Below the pieces are notes generated by a model that did not search any database, was not told the origin of the DNA, and was given only the letters and a program-made list of their open reading frames with translations. Positions 51,370 through 63,757 of a stretch of 64,000 nucleotides of DNA are shown here, piece by piece. Both the position numbers and the translations under genes were made by a program. The DNA comes from Gamsiella multidivaricata (taxonomy: Eukaryota > Mortierellomycota > Mortierellomycetes > Mortierellales > Mortierellaceae): positions 248,001 to 312,000 of the forward strand of contig NW_026251739.1 in assembly GCF_025024155.1 (NCBI RefSeq). The letters are read 5' to 3'. Each line of letters starts with the position of its first letter. Within the stretch, counting starts at the first letter, position 1.

Positions 51370-53284
51370 TTAGTGCTTGCCATACCTCTCATTTACAACC
51401 TTCTTCAATGCGTCACCTCCTGCGACCATGCAGATCGTCTGCCACATGCCGAGACCGAAACGTGGGACGGATCCACGGTAGAAGCCCTTGAGTCCGTTTG
51501 TCTGCCAGATCCAGCGTGCACAGTTGGCGATGGTCATCTTCTCGGGTCGTCCTACGGTCTTGAGCTGTGATTGCATTTCAACACGGATGACTTCGATGGG
51601 CTGGTTCCAGATGGAGAGACCACCTCCGATGGCCGAGGCCGCGATCTTTTCCCAGGCGTTCAAGGGCGTTCCGGCCTCGGTTTTGCGGACCTTGCGAATG
51701 GTCTCCTCAGCCAGACGGGAGAGACCGAGACGGGATCCCCAGTTGGTGCACTGTCTCACAGCGACGGCGTTGACGCCCTTGTTGATGCCACGGATGCCCT
51801 CGCGCTTGAAGATATCGGAGGCGACCGCAAAAGTCGACATTTGGGCGGGGGCGCCGGGGACACTGACGGCCTTGTGACGGGTGATCTCGACGGTCTTCAT
51901 GAATGTGCAGAAGCCCATGGTGGTGTATGCCTGAGCAAGACCGCCTCCCATACCTCCGAGCAGACCGGCGGTAAAGGGTGAGACGCCGCCGGTATTAAGG
52001 GCGACGTATTCGATTTCACTAGCAGCAAAGATGAGGACGGCGCCCTTTGTGCTGGCCTCGATCCAAGCCCAGGGGATCAGTCTTGATCAGGTCCAGGAAA
52101 GATATGCAGTGAGATTCAAAGATGGGATTAGTCACACGAAAGGCTTTCAAAAGAAGTTCCGATAGGTAATTCATATGATAATTTAACAAAATAAATACAC
52201 ACACGACACGATGTAAACAATGTGGAGGAAACAGGGACAAGGAGAATGCTCCATTGGAGAGCAGTGGAGAAGTGGCGAGAGGTCGTTGCTAGATGTCGAA
52301 TCGAAAGTGGGAGGGTCATCAATATCGTCCTTCACTCGCGTAAAAGAACGGTCAGAGAAAAAAAAGCCAAGCTGTCTGCAATTGAGAAGAGGCCAGGTCG
52401 ATTTTCCTTCTTTCTTTCTGAAAATAGGTTTTTTCTCCGGGTACAGTATGCACCATTAAATCAAAGGAGATGTCAAGGGGGAGCACAGAAAGCTAATGAT
52501 GCACATGTCAGTCGAGGAAAACTGCATTGCTTTGAGCCAGACGGACGCGGAATAAACCGTGAGAACATCTTAAGATTGCCGACGCCATTGTCATCCTTTG
52601 TAGTTGCTCCCTCTGTGGTGCGACTACAGTAGCCGTGTCATTGGCGATGATAACCATGATGATGATGATGATGATGATGATCACGTAGTCCTCTGCTTGG
52701 TTTCCTGCTTGGTTGACGTCGTCGTCCACATCCAATGTCATTGCCGAGTCTGTTCCTGTGTTTCCTGTGTTTCAATTGGTTCATCTGTCGCTCTTTTTGG
52801 TGACAAGTCGCGAGTCTCGTCAGTTAGACTGTCATCGTTGCACTGTAAGGTCCCTTTCTGATCGTTCGGCTTTTTACTAGTCGCCTTTTTTTTTTTCTTT
52901 TTCCTGTCCCTTCCTTCCAGTCAATGACAGTCGAATCATATCAAAGGAAAGCATGATGGGATGTAAAGACGAAGATAAAGAAGGAAAAAAAGAAAAGAAA
53001 AGAAAAGAAAAGAAAAGAAAAGAAAAAAAACACGAAGTGAAGATGCGTTACCCCTGATAGAATCCAGAGATGCCTCCACGCTGGTAGATCTTCTTGAAGG
53101 CGGTGACCATGTTGTCCTGTCGGTTGGCGGCGAGGTGGGTCTTGATGACCTCGAAGGGCTGTCCGAGGGTGGTGACCTCGAACATGTTCATGGCCGCACC
53201 GACACCGAGGTTGGCAAAGTTGACCTTTTTCTTCGCGGGCTGGCCAGCATCCAGGGTGGCATTGGAGACGATGGTGACAGCCAT
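51370..53284 (-). CDS. YHM2: Mitochondrial citrate/2-oxoglutarate carrier (Yhm2 type)
   Basis: This is a mitochondrial carrier family (SLC25) protein that exchanges citrate for 2-oxoglutarate, helping cytosolic NADPH supply. Two exons, 53284-53052 and 52081-51370, join at GG|A to read GFYQGLIPWAWIEASTKGA, the Yhm2 hallmark, and give 314 aa, about the yeast length. Three carrier repeats are seen, although signature motifs are degenerate as in Yhm2 (QPFEVIKTHLAANRQDN; TFMKTVEITRHK; QPIEVIRVEMQSQLK). The inner-membrane protein has no cleavable presequence. The single intron (52082-53051, 970 nt) is about ten times the typical length in this window and carries simple repeats. Divergent from Raptor. 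Production of cytosolic citrate would suit an oleaginous fungus, which is inference only. Confidence 0.92.
52651..52682. repeat. ATG/GAT trinucleotide repeat within the YHM2 intron
   Basis: About ten copies of a GAT-type trinucleotide inside the long YHM2 intron. Confidence 0.8.
52983..53033. repeat. AAAAG pentanucleotide repeat within the YHM2 intron
   Basis: About nine A4G units near the start of the YHM2 intron (on the minus strand it reads as a C/T-type tract just downstream of the donor at 53051). Confidence 0.8.
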
Positions 53285-54928
53285 TTCTGAAGAGAGTAAA
53301 GACGAGGGGAGAGGAAAGGGAGTCGTGGGGTCGTGGGGTGGGGTGGGTTGAATTGGTGGAGAAAGAGACGGGGAAGAAGAAGAAAGGAGAGAGGGGGGGA
53401 GAGAGGATCAGTGCCCGTGGATATATTTATATGGGTCGAGGGCCCGTTCCCAGTCCTCAGTAACTTGATATTTCTTGATTTGATGGGGAGACAGACAGAG
53501 GGGAGGAGATAGGCTACGGCGGTACCCCTGATAGTACCGATAGTCTTGACAGTCTTGACAGTCTTGATAGTCTTGATAGTCTTGATAGTCTTGATAGTCT
53601 TGATAGTCTTGATAGTCTCGATAGTCATGGAGGGTGTGGGCCGACTGCAGCACCGCACCGCACCGCAGAGGCCAGGCTGCCCAACGGACATTTGTTCTGT
53701 TTGTTGGTGCCCCCGCTGTTTGTCGAGCGCGAGTCCGAGGGGCGATAGTCTATTAGGGTTGGCTGCCCATGGACACACACCCCCCCTCCTCGATTGGTGG
53801 GTGTCGAGCCTGCAAAGCGACGACCCACCACAATTTCTTTTTTTGGGGGCCGCTCAACCAGACCAGACAGGACAAGACGCGCCATATCTGCAGCCGAAAA
53901 GTCAGCTCAGCACAACCCACGCCAGAGAGGATTCCCGCTGTCCGCGTCCATCCGCACTCCTCTGAGGACAGACACAGACATCGGCTGATTTTCTACATTT
54001 CTTTTTTTTCCCTTGGCTCCCCGCATCGAATGATGGGTGCCTGGAATACGTGAACATGTTTATGCACCCTTCTGAGCAAACGCCATTCTCGCTGGAAACC
54101 CAACAGGTTGCGTCAGCCGTCAACGCTGTCCATATTACTCACACATGCAGAAAAAACACGTCGACATTTCCGTGCCTGAATATCACCTCTCTCATTCTAC
54201 AATACCCAATTGCCTGCGCACCCTGCATAGTCTATGCATCAGAGCCAGAGTAAGCCGGTACTTGAGTCGCGTCTTTCCAGGTTAATTATGGCCTGCATTA
54301 CCACACTATGCATTCCCTCTGGTCCGATCTACAGGGGTCCCTTTGCGTCTTTGTGTGTCTTTGTGTGTCTTTGTGTGTCTGCGGTATCCAGGGTGCCTGA
54401 ATACCCAAAAGAAAGCGCTGTATGCAGCACACGCTACAATATGTCTTCCTTGTACGACATTTTTGCAAGGGGACTTTGGCGGTTCCTCCCATCACTGACT
54501 TGTTGCTACTCCTCTGCTTCACCTCACTTTGCCTCACTTCATTCATTTATTCATTCATTTTTTTCATTCTTAACTCTTCTCACACCCTCACTCTCCACTC
54601 TGATCCTCTTATCCGTTTCTTCTCTTCCTCTGAACCTCCTCTTTCGCACTTCATCCCGATCCCTCCCTCTCGTCTCAAGGACGCGACTTTTTAAAGTCGT
54701 GAAGTCGGAGAGCAAGTGACAGGTGAAAAAGAAAAAAAAGAAAAAAACGCTTCGAAGCCTTGCTTCACCAGCTTGATCCCATACGACATATTGACACGTC
54801 TTCATGGCTCCTCCTTTTCTTCTTCTTCTTCTTCTTCTTCCTTCTTCGAAATATACAGTACTACACAGCATCATCACATCTGTGTCAATCAGCGCCGATA
54901 ACAAGGGAGGACATATTCACAGTTCGTG
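53285..54928. promoter_or_regulatory. Divergent intergenic region between YHM2 and Raptor
   Basis: About 1.6 kb carrying both promoters. Besides the 9-bp minisatellite it has a 10-bp tandem repeat (CTTTGTGTGT units, about 54350-54380), a C/T-rich stretch (54480-54680) and a TTC repeat (about 54817-54847) near the Raptor start. No gene recognised. Confidence 0.5.
53541..53635. repeat. 9-bp minisatellite (GTCTTGATA-type) upstream of YHM2
   Basis: About ten tandem 9-bp units with small changes (GTCTTGACA, GTCTTGATA, GTCTCGATA) lie about 260 bp upstream of the YHM2 start codon. Translation in open frames (IKT or DYQ repeats) is an artefact of the repeat. Confidence 0.85.
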
Positions 54929-57900
54929 ATGCGACCGAATAAGAAAGACAACGACAACAACGAAGACGCAAGAAGCACCAACAGCACACTGGTCAATGCC
55001 GGAATGAGCTCTGCTAATGAACAGGACGACGACGCTGAGGCCGTACAGGAGGCGCAGGAGACCCGCAATGGTTTCAGGAGACAGGGTCAGCCCATGGATC
55101 AAGACGAGGAAGAGTGGCACCCGTACCGACATGGCTTCGAGGAGGACTTTGACGAGAACGGCCTTCCGCCGGAGCACGTCTATTACATGTTCTACACCGA
55201 CAAGCGCCATGAGGTCACCACAGGACACAACGCCGAGATCACTCTGCGGGAATGGGAGCCTCTACAGGACTGGCGCATGCGAGAAAAGCTAAAGACCATC
55301 TCGGTGGCTCTGGTCCTCTGTCTCAACATCGGTATCGACCCCCCAGATGTTGTGAAAACAAACCCTTGCGCTAAACTTGAAGCCTGGATTGATCCTTTTG
55401 TCCTGCCTGTCCCTAAATCATTGGAAAACATTGGCAAGGCTCTTCAGGCTCAGTACGAGGTATGGCAGCCCCGTGCACGTTACAAGGCTGCGTTGGATCC
55501 ATCCATGGAAGACACAAAAAAACTCTGCTGTGTACTGAGGCGCAACGCTAAAGAGGAACGCATTCTTTTCCACTACAACGGACATGGAGTGCCCAAGCCC
55601 ACGTCCAGCGGCGAGATTTGGGTCTTTAACAAAAACTATACCCAGTATATACCCGTGTCCTTGTTGGATCTCCAGAGCTGGCTCGGATCGCCCTGCATCT
55701 ACGTGTACGACTGCTCTGCCGCCGGAAATATCCTCCTCTCCTTCAACCGATTCGCAGAAAAGCGCGATCTCGATGCAGCCAAACAAGCAGGATCCCAGCC
55801 TCCAGGAACGATTCCCTCCCCACCCCTCAGAGACTGCATTCAGCTGGCTGCCTGTGGACCCGACGATACGTTGCCGATGAATCCCGATCTTCCTGCCGAC
55901 ATCTTCACCGCCTGCCTGACAACGCCCATTGAAATCGCACTGCGTTGGTTCGTGCTTCAACATCCGCTCTTACACAACGTCACCGTGGAGATGGTCACTC
56001 GAATTCCAGGAAAACTCAACGACCGCCGCACACCCCTTGGAGAACTCAATTGGATCTTCACCTCAATCACAGACACAATCGCCTGGAACGTTCTGTCCCG
56101 AGATCTCTTCAAAACGCTCTTCAGACAGGATCTCATGGTTGCTGCCTTATTCCGCAACTTTTTGCTGGCTGACCGCATCATGCGCTCACAAAAATGCACC
56201 CCCATGTCCTCCCCCGCACTACCACCGACGCATCAGCACCCAATGTGGGACTCTTGGGATCTAGCTCTGGATATGTGTCTCGCACAGTTACCGGGGCTGC
56301 TGGAGGGAGATCCCGCCGGAACACATCTCAGCTATCAACCCAGCATGTTTTTCACGGAGCAGCTTATGGCGTTCGAGGTCTGGCTGGGTCATGGCAGCCC
56401 ATCACACGAAGCCCCGGAACAATTGGCGATTGTGTTGCAGGTCTTGCTGAGTCAGGTTCATCGACTCCGCGCTCTTCTTTTGCTCAGTAAGTTTCTAGAT
56501 CTTGGACCCTGGGCAGTCAACCATGCATTGGCCGTGGGTATTTCACCATACGTCCTCAAGCTGCTTCAGAGTCCAGCGGCGGATCTCAAGCCTGTGCTCG
56601 TTTTCATCTGGGCAAGGCTCCTGGCGGTGGACCGGTCTTTTCAAAACGATTTGCTCAAGGACAACGGCTTTGTGTACTTTGTGGGAATCCTTGGCGTGAA
56701 CGCAGGCATGCCCTTTCAAAATGTATCCGAGCACCGAGCCATGTGTGCGTTCATCTTGGCGACATTTTGCAGAGATTTTCCTCAGGGCCAGCAGGCATGT
56801 CTAAAGCAGCAAGTGATTCAATACTGCTTGACCCACGTTGCCGACAACGACCATCTTTTGCGTCAATGGGCATGTCTTTGCATTGGACAGCTGTGGAGGA
56901 ATTACAATGAGGCGAAATCGGTCGGACTTCAATCAGGCGCTCATGAGAGGCTGACGCAGATCTTGTCGGACCCGATCCCAGAGGTACGCGCAGCTGCTAT
57001 GTGGTCCCTTGGCACCTTCATCAGCAACTTGGATCAGAATGAGCAGGTGATACAGCTCCAGAATAACCTGGCGATGAGTGCTCTGGTGGCTACGACGGAC
57101 GCTTCGCCGATTGTCCGCAAGGAGCTGGTCATATTCTTGTCTTCACTCGTCTTTGATCACCTGGACGTTTTTGTGACAGTGGCGTCAGAGCTCCTGGCCT
57201 CGGAGCAGCAACTCTCAGGAGGCAAACAGGATCTCAAATCCAAGAATTGGGACGAGAAGGAAAAGATGGCACAGCAGGACAAGATGAGTCCACAGGCCGT
57301 GTACGCAGTGATCTGGAAGGCATTGCTTTGTCTGTCGGTCGACTCCAACAATGGTGTGGCGACCGCGGCATCTAAACTCGTGGACTATGTCAACTTTCAA
57401 TTGCTTTCAGGACCCGTCGCACAGTCGTTGACGCCGATACTGCAACAGCAGGCACTACGAAGCCAGTCGATGTCATCGTCTTCCATGGGCTCGCTTCATC
57501 AGTCCACCTTGCCACAGGCAACCCCAGATCGCTCAAATACAAGCAGCACCTTGGGTCACCGAACAGCAAAACAAGTGGCCAACACACTGAAGCGGTCAGC
57601 GTCATTAGCTGTGACACTCAAAAGCTATATGGGTTATCCAAGTCAATCAAATGCCTCGGAAAGCTCGCGGCCGTCATCTATAGGAGCTTTTGGACCCAAG
57701 TCGGCACAGGACAGTGGTAACACTTTAACGACGGATCCTCGGCAACAGAATGGCGGCAGCAATGGAACAAGTCGGACTTTGCGTAGCACTACGCCTCGTC
57801 CTCGATCGGTGCACGGAGATGCGGGCTATGTACAGGCACAGGCGAGTGCATCCTATCCAATTCACGCCGCGACAGGCGCCGCCGCCGTGAATGGGACACC

Positions 57901-59729
57901 CGATCCCAATCTCCCAGAAGCAAGACCCCAACTTGAATCCGTGTTTTACGATTGGTGCTGCGAGTACTTTTTGGAGCCACAGATGAAGGTAAGGTGATCG
58001 CGAATTGTTTACTGAAAGCGCTCTGATTTGCAGTTTTTCACCTTTTTTTTTTATATTTTTTTCAACGATGGTAGGGGGTTGAGGGCGACGAACCAGGAAG
58101 CGTCAACTATAACGAGCGTCTCTGGCGTCGCGTGCGGAACGAAAAGATTATATATGAATGCCATCCTTTGCGAGAACAAGCTGGTAATGGATTTATGAGT
58201 CTGGACGTCTTTTTGCCATTGATAAAGATGGAAGCTCTACTAATTCACGAACTTGTTTTCGTTATAGGCTCGAGTAAATGGGACTCAAATATCCAGTCGA
58301 TGAACAACGAGTCGGCAGCGATGCATCTTGTGATGCATTCGTACGAACCACACATGGTGATCGCGGATGACAAGCGTAACATCAGGTAATGGATATAATC
58401 TCTCTCATTAATGCATGGTTTTTTTCGAGGAGTTTACTTTGCTAACGCTGGCGTATATTGCTGATAGCGTCTGGAATTGGAAAGAGGGCCAGTTGTTGAA
58501 CAGGTTCTCCAACTCGAACCCGCGAGGAACGTCCATCACGAGTGTTAAATACATTAACGAGGATGATGTCGCGATGCTCCTTGTTGCGTCAGGTTGGTGT
58601 AGCGTGCGCTTTGTGCCATAACATCTTTCTATTTCATATCTCGAATAAGCATACTGATCCCAGTTTTTCTGTTATGCAGGGGAGGGAGTGGTGAGATTAT
58701 ACCGCAAGTATGACGAGCCGAATCAGACGGACATTGTGACCTCGTGGCGTGTGTTGACAGACATGTTGCCAAGCAGCAAGAGCACCGGCACAATCACGGA
58801 TTGGCAACAAGGTCGAGGTTCCCTTCTTGTTGGAGGCGATGCAAGAGTGATCCGAGTGTGGGATGCTGCCCGTGAGCTGTGCATAAGCGTAAGTTGTCGG
58901 GGGGGATGGTTTTATGAGTTGACACGCACTTTTCCGAACAATAGGAAATGTTTGTACTGACGTTGGTTTATGACGCCGATTATAGGATATCCCTACACGA
59001 TCTGGAGCGCCGGTGACCAGCATCACGAGCGACCAAGTGTCAGGAAGCATATTTGTGGTGGGCTTTGGCGATGGGGCGGTACGAGTGTATGACAGACGAA
59101 AGCCCCAACACGATGCGATGGTGATGACATGGAAGAAACACAAGTCATGGATTCAGAACGTGCGCATGCAACGAGGAGGATTCCGCGAGCTGGTCTCTGG
59201 AAGTGTGGATGGCACTATCAAAGTGTGGGACGTCCGTTATCAGGAGGCGCTGTGCACGATTGTGGCCCGAGATCCGATTTCAGCCCTGGATCTTCACCAC
59301 CACGCGCCTGTGATTGCCAGGTAAAGAAGACAGGCGACCCTTTATTGCCTGGCTGTATATTTTTCTTTTTCTTTTTCTTTTTCTTTTTCTTTTTCTTTTT
59401 CACCATATCATATCAATGAAAAACCTGTACGTGCTGAACTTTTTTTACTCACATTTCTTGTGAACAATAGTGGATCGCCAACACAGTACATCAAGGTGTG
59501 GAATGTCAATGGCGAGGGCCTGTCGACAGTGCGGTCGTACTCGGGACTGTTTGGACAACGGCAGGCGAAAGTAACGAGCCTAGGATTCCACCCACACGAG
59601 TATGTGTTTGGAGTCGGCGGAGACGATGGTTGGGTATCGATCCTAGGATGGTCAGGAGTGAATGCGTCTTCGCAGCAACAACAGCAGCAGCAGCAGCAAC
59701 AACAACTGCAACAGCAGCCAACACTTTGA
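54929..59729 (+). CDS. RPTOR: Raptor / Kog1, substrate-binding scaffold of TORC1
   Basis: Raptor recruits substrates to TOR complex 1 and links it to nutrient signals. Seven exons (54929-57988, 58075-58183, 58268-58385, 58468-58592, 58680-58888, 58986-59320, 59471-59729) give 1404 aa. The raptor N-terminal conserved domain has a caspase-like fold with its His in HYNGHGVPKP (about 219) and Cys in YVYDCSAAG (about 262). Armadillo/HEAT repeats follow (LASEQQ..., NNLAMSALVATTDASPIVRKEL), then a Ser/Gln-rich linker (about 830-1000) and seven-bladed WD40 at the C terminus (VWNWKEGQLLNRF, VGGDARVIRVWDAAREL, GSVDGTIKVWDVR, YIKVWNVNGEGL). The tail is poly-Gln. The first exon alone covers over 1000 codons, unusual here. 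Intron 6 contains repeated CTTTTT units. Confidence 0.95.
59357..59402. repeat. TTTTTC repeat in Raptor intron 6
   Basis: About seven TTTTTC hexamers within intron 59321-59470, acting as a very strong pyrimidine tract before the acceptor. Confidence 0.8.
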
Positions 59730-60342
59730 CAGCAAAGGAACAAAAAAGAAAAAAGAAAAAAGAAAAGAAAAAAAAGAAAAGCAGCAAATAAACGAAAACG
59801 AGCATAACAGCATAGTCAGGCAACATTTGTGGGAGTACTTGGAGTACCTGGATCGATCTGTCAATATGCTTTTCTAATTAATAAATCCCATGTCTCTGAG
59901 GGTTCTCGTTTAAAAAAATATAAGAAAAACGCAGGGTAGATGTGGGGGGCTCAACCCCTACGGGCTGCTGCCCTGTGACGTGGACGCGTTCCGGTCGCGT
60001 TTGCAAAGATTCGCGTGGGGGCAACAACGGACCAACCGTTAAAAGCTCATATCCGTATATTAGATTATATACACCACAAGCATCATCTCGCTCTGCATCG
60101 ACATCCCTTTCCCTCTCCATCGCTTCTTTTTTTTGATCCTCTTCAAAATATGTGAGTGCATCCAGGATACGATCCAAGGAAAACGGCTGCAGCAGGCGAT
60201 CACAGGACACTGTCTTTCTTTTCATAGGTAGCATGACGCTCACCATCATCATCATCATCATCTCTCTATACCCTTTCCCTTATCTTTGTTCACGCAATAA
60301 TAGCTGAAGCAAAAAGGAAAGAACAAAGCAACTATCAGCACC
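59730..60342. other. Intergenic stretch between Raptor and STT3
   Basis: About 610 bp. The 3' flank of Raptor is purine-rich with AATAAA-like motifs (near 59786). A CAT repeat lies at about 60241-60262 just upstream of STT3. No RNA gene was recognised; a fold of the GGGGGC-rich stretch at 59943-60035 is possible but unsupported. Confidence 0.4.
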
Positions 60343-62994
60343 ATGTCGGCAGAGACCACCAGCACGGTGGCCAAAGTGCTCAAGCCCACCATCCTCATCC
60401 TCATCGCCGTCGTTGCCATCGCAAGTCGTCTCTTCTCCATCATCCGCTTCGAGTCTGTCATCCACGAGTTCGATCCATGGTTCAACTACCGCACCACCCA
60501 GCGTATGTGGATCCTGAGACTGATCATTGTCCATTGTATAGAGTGTCTACTTTCACACATACTACGAACAACGGTAATGCTAACATGCCCTCCTGATCTA
60601 CCGATGCACCCCTTGTAGACCTTGTCAAGAACGGTTTCTACGAGTTCTGGAACTGGTTCGATGAAAAGTCGTGGTACCCCCTTGGACGCGTTGTCGGAGG
60701 CACTGTCTACCCCGGTATCATGGTCACCAGTGCCCTGATCCACAATGTCCTCCACTTCTTCAACTTCCCAGTCGATATCCGCAACGTCTGTGTCTTCCTC
60801 GCCCCCATGTTCTCGGGCCTGACCGCGTTTTCAGCCTACTTGCTCACCAAGGAACTCAAGGACTCTTCAGCTGGCCTGTTGGCGGCCGCGTTCCTCGGTG
60901 TCGCTCCCGGCTACATATCTCGTTCCGTTGCTGGTTCGTACGATAACGAGGGTATTGCCATCTTCTTGCTGGTATTCACCTTTTACCTCTGGATCAAGGC
61001 CGTCAAGACTGGCAGTGCTTTCTTTGGACTCTTGACTGCGCTCTTTTACTTTTACATGGTGTCCGCCTGGGGTAAGTCACTTTTGAAGATGGTTCAAAGA
61101 ATTACGCGACATAATGTTACGATAGCAATTGTTCATGGTATTGATATTGCTGCGTTTTGCAATACATATAGGTGGATACGTATTCATCACCAACCTGCTT
61201 CCTCTCCATGCGTTCACCTTGCTGCTTATGGGCCGCTACTCGAACCGTCTCTATGTCTCATATTCGACCTTCTACGCCGTCGGAACGCTCCTGTCGATGC
61301 AAATTCCCTTTGTCGGATTCCAGCCCACTCGTACCAGTGAACACATGGCTGCCCTGGGAGTGTTTGGTCTCCTTCAGCTTTATGCGTTTGCAGAGTTGGT
61401 CCGTGGCCACGTCTCGCCCAAGCAGTTCAAGGCATTGTTGAAGGGAGGTATTGCTGCTATCAGTGTCCTTGCTGTCATCGGCCTGACCCTCCTCAGTCTC
61501 TCTGGAGTGATCGCGCCCTTCACTGGCCGCTTCTACTCGCTCTACGACACTGGTTACGCCAAGATCCATATCCCTATTATCGCCTCGGTCTCGGAGCATC
61601 AGCCCACAGCCTGGACGTCGTTCTTTTTCGATCTTCAGATGCTGATCTTCTTGTTCCCTGCGGGAGTGTACCTGTGCTTCAAGGAGCTTAAGGATGAACA
61701 TGTGTTCATTATTCTGTACTCGGTCTTTGCATCGTATTTTGCTGGAGTCATGGTCCGTCTCATGTTGACGCTCACGCCCGTGGTCTGCGTGTCTGCTGCA
61801 ATTGCGTACTCGACTCTGTTGGACACCTATCTTGAAAGGTCCGAGCATGTTCTGGCCACGACTCTCAACGGCGCCCAGCCAGCTCGCATCTTTCCGACCG
61901 ATGCCACTGTCTCGAGTGCGGCGGCTGCTGATGCCAAGACTGCCAGCACTGCCGCTGGCGCCAGCGCGAGCAAGAAGTCTGGATTGAAGGGCAGCAGCAA
62001 GACTGAGGTCAAGGCTGCAGCTAAGGATGCGGAGAGCAAGGCCCATGGAAAATCTGGCGTGGCTGGTAGCGAGAGGAAGAGGTTTCCGATCTTTAACTGG
62101 GACTCTCGGGCGATAGTGATCATGCAGCTGACTTGGTTCCTGTTCATGTTTGCGTGGCACTGCACATATGTGACATCGGGATCGTACTCTTCGCCTTCGA
62201 TTGTTCTGGCGACGCGCAATCATGATGGATCGCAGTTGATTATCGATGACTTCCGTGAGGCGTACTACTGGCTGAGGAAGAACACGAAGGAGGATGCGAA
62301 GGTGATGTCGTGGTGGGATTATGGATACCAGATGGCAGGTATGGCCAATGTCACAACGTTGGTCGACAACAACACCTGGAACAACACGCACATTGCGACT
62401 GTCGGAAAGGCAATGGCGACGTCCGAGGAAGTCTCGTACAAAGTCCTGCGCCAGCACGATGTGGACTATGTGCTGATTCTCTTTGGAGGAGTGATCGGAT
62501 ACTCGGGCGATGACATCAACAAGTTCCTGTGGATGATCCGTATCGCTGAGGGAGTTTATCCGAACGATGTGAAGGAGACCAATTTCTTCACGAGCCGTGG
62601 AGAGTACAAGGTCGACCATGATGCGACGCCGACGATGAAGAACTCGTTGTTGTACAAGATGTCGTACTACCGTTTCTCGGAACTCGCGGGTGGAAATGCT
62701 TTGGACCATGTTCGTCAGGCGCGCATGCCCGCAGAGGGTCCTACTTTGAGCGTTTTGGAAGAGGCGTACACAACGAGCAATTGGCTGGTAAGTCGATTGA
62801 AACTGGTGTTTTTTTTAGTTTTTTTTTTTTAGTTTTTTTAATACTACAAGCAGCGACTGACAATGAATGCTATGGTTTTTTAGGTCCGCATTTACAAGGT
62901 CAAGGACTTGGACAACCTGGGACGCGACCTGAAGGACGCCACCGCATTTGACAAGGGCCGCGCCCGCAAGGTGTCGTCTTTGAAGAGACGATAA
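60343..62994 (+). CDS. STT3: STT3, catalytic subunit of oligosaccharyltransferase
   Basis: STT3 transfers the lipid-linked glycan to Asn in N-X-S/T sequons in the ER. Exons 60343-60502, 60619-61071, 61172-62787 and 62884-62994 give 779 aa with many membrane spans. Conserved motifs are the first DxD-like acid in EFDPWFNYR, the second in GSYDNEGIA, the external loop 5 SVSEHQPT, the acceptor-binding WWDYG at about residues 585-589, and the [17 protein letters not shown] block. An Ala/Lys/Ser-rich insert (about 61910-62085) between the membrane and luminal domains is longer than I recall in yeast. The C terminus ends KVSSLKRR. Confident identity. Confidence 0.96.
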
Positions 62995-63435
62995 AGATGT
63001 CGATTTGATAGGAATACGCTTCATTATTACGCCCGAAATGATTATTGAAGAATAAAGAAAAAAGATGTCTCGATTCCACTTTTTTATAAGAGCTTTCCTG
63101 AGGTGTCAACGGACGTTGGGTCTTTTCTCTGTCTCAGACTGTACACAGCATTGATGGAATGGTGGGACTACACATAGCAGGAGCTGGTGGTACGTCGGTT
63201 CAACCTTGCGCCAATGGAAGAGTGAATCTTTGACGAGAGTTATCTTCAGGAGGAACTAACAAACTCATACTAAAAGATAGTTTGGGGCCATTGTTATCCA
63301 TGCTGTGTTCCAGGCTCCAGTCTACAACCCAAATAAACCGCGCTCGTTTTCCTTCTTTGAATACATGTCGCGCTGTCTGCCTACCCTCTTGAAGATGGAA
63401 TTTTTGACGCGCGCGTTTAAGGTTTGCTGTGGCCA
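62995..63435. other. Intergenic stretch downstream of STT3
   Basis: About 440 bp with a poly(A)-type signal (AATAAAG near 63052). No gene recognised. Confidence 0.4.
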
Positions 63436-63757
63436 TACGCGACTAGACTGCAGGTGAGGTAAAAAAAACGGCAAGGGGCGAGGGGTGTATCGTCTTAGTT
63501 TGTCTTCAAGATCCCTGACGGATTCTACATGCCTAGCTCGAGAGCTGTGACCTTAGCAGAATGGGGAAAAGGCAAGATTTCGACAAGAATGATAGTCGTG
63601 TCATTAACAGATTGTAGAGGTGTAAGACCCCATCGACTGCATTCATAATAGAGAGCTGGTTTGTATTGTGGAATAGCTAAGCAGGAGTAATAGGCTTGTG
63701 GCAGCCAAGCGTTCATAGCGACGTTGCTTTTTGATCCCTCGATGTCGGCTCTTTCCA
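63436..63757 (+). repeat. Copy 2 of the 257-nt segment joined to a short 28S rRNA piece
   Basis: Nearly identical to 45908-46228. The unknown segment covers 63436-63692, then 28S sequence runs from GGCTTGTGGCAGCC to about 63757, where similarity ends. Here the 28S part is only about 65 nt and keeps the intact GGCTTGTGG, while copy 1 has lost one base there. The possible P7 partners GACTA (63441-63445) and TAGTC (63593-63597) are both preserved. The conserved antisense ORF (63758-63525) is a by-product. Same orientation as copy 1. Confidence 0.7.

Noticed and set aside
53541..53635. Evenly spaced repeats resembling a CRISPR-like array
   Set aside because: Units are 9-bp head-to-tail copies without spacers, in a eukaryotic intergenic region: a minisatellite.
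61258..62709. 483-aa ORF antisense to STT3
   Set aside because: Antisense to a well-conserved gene with biased codon use; its translation shows no family signature and no splice signals support it.
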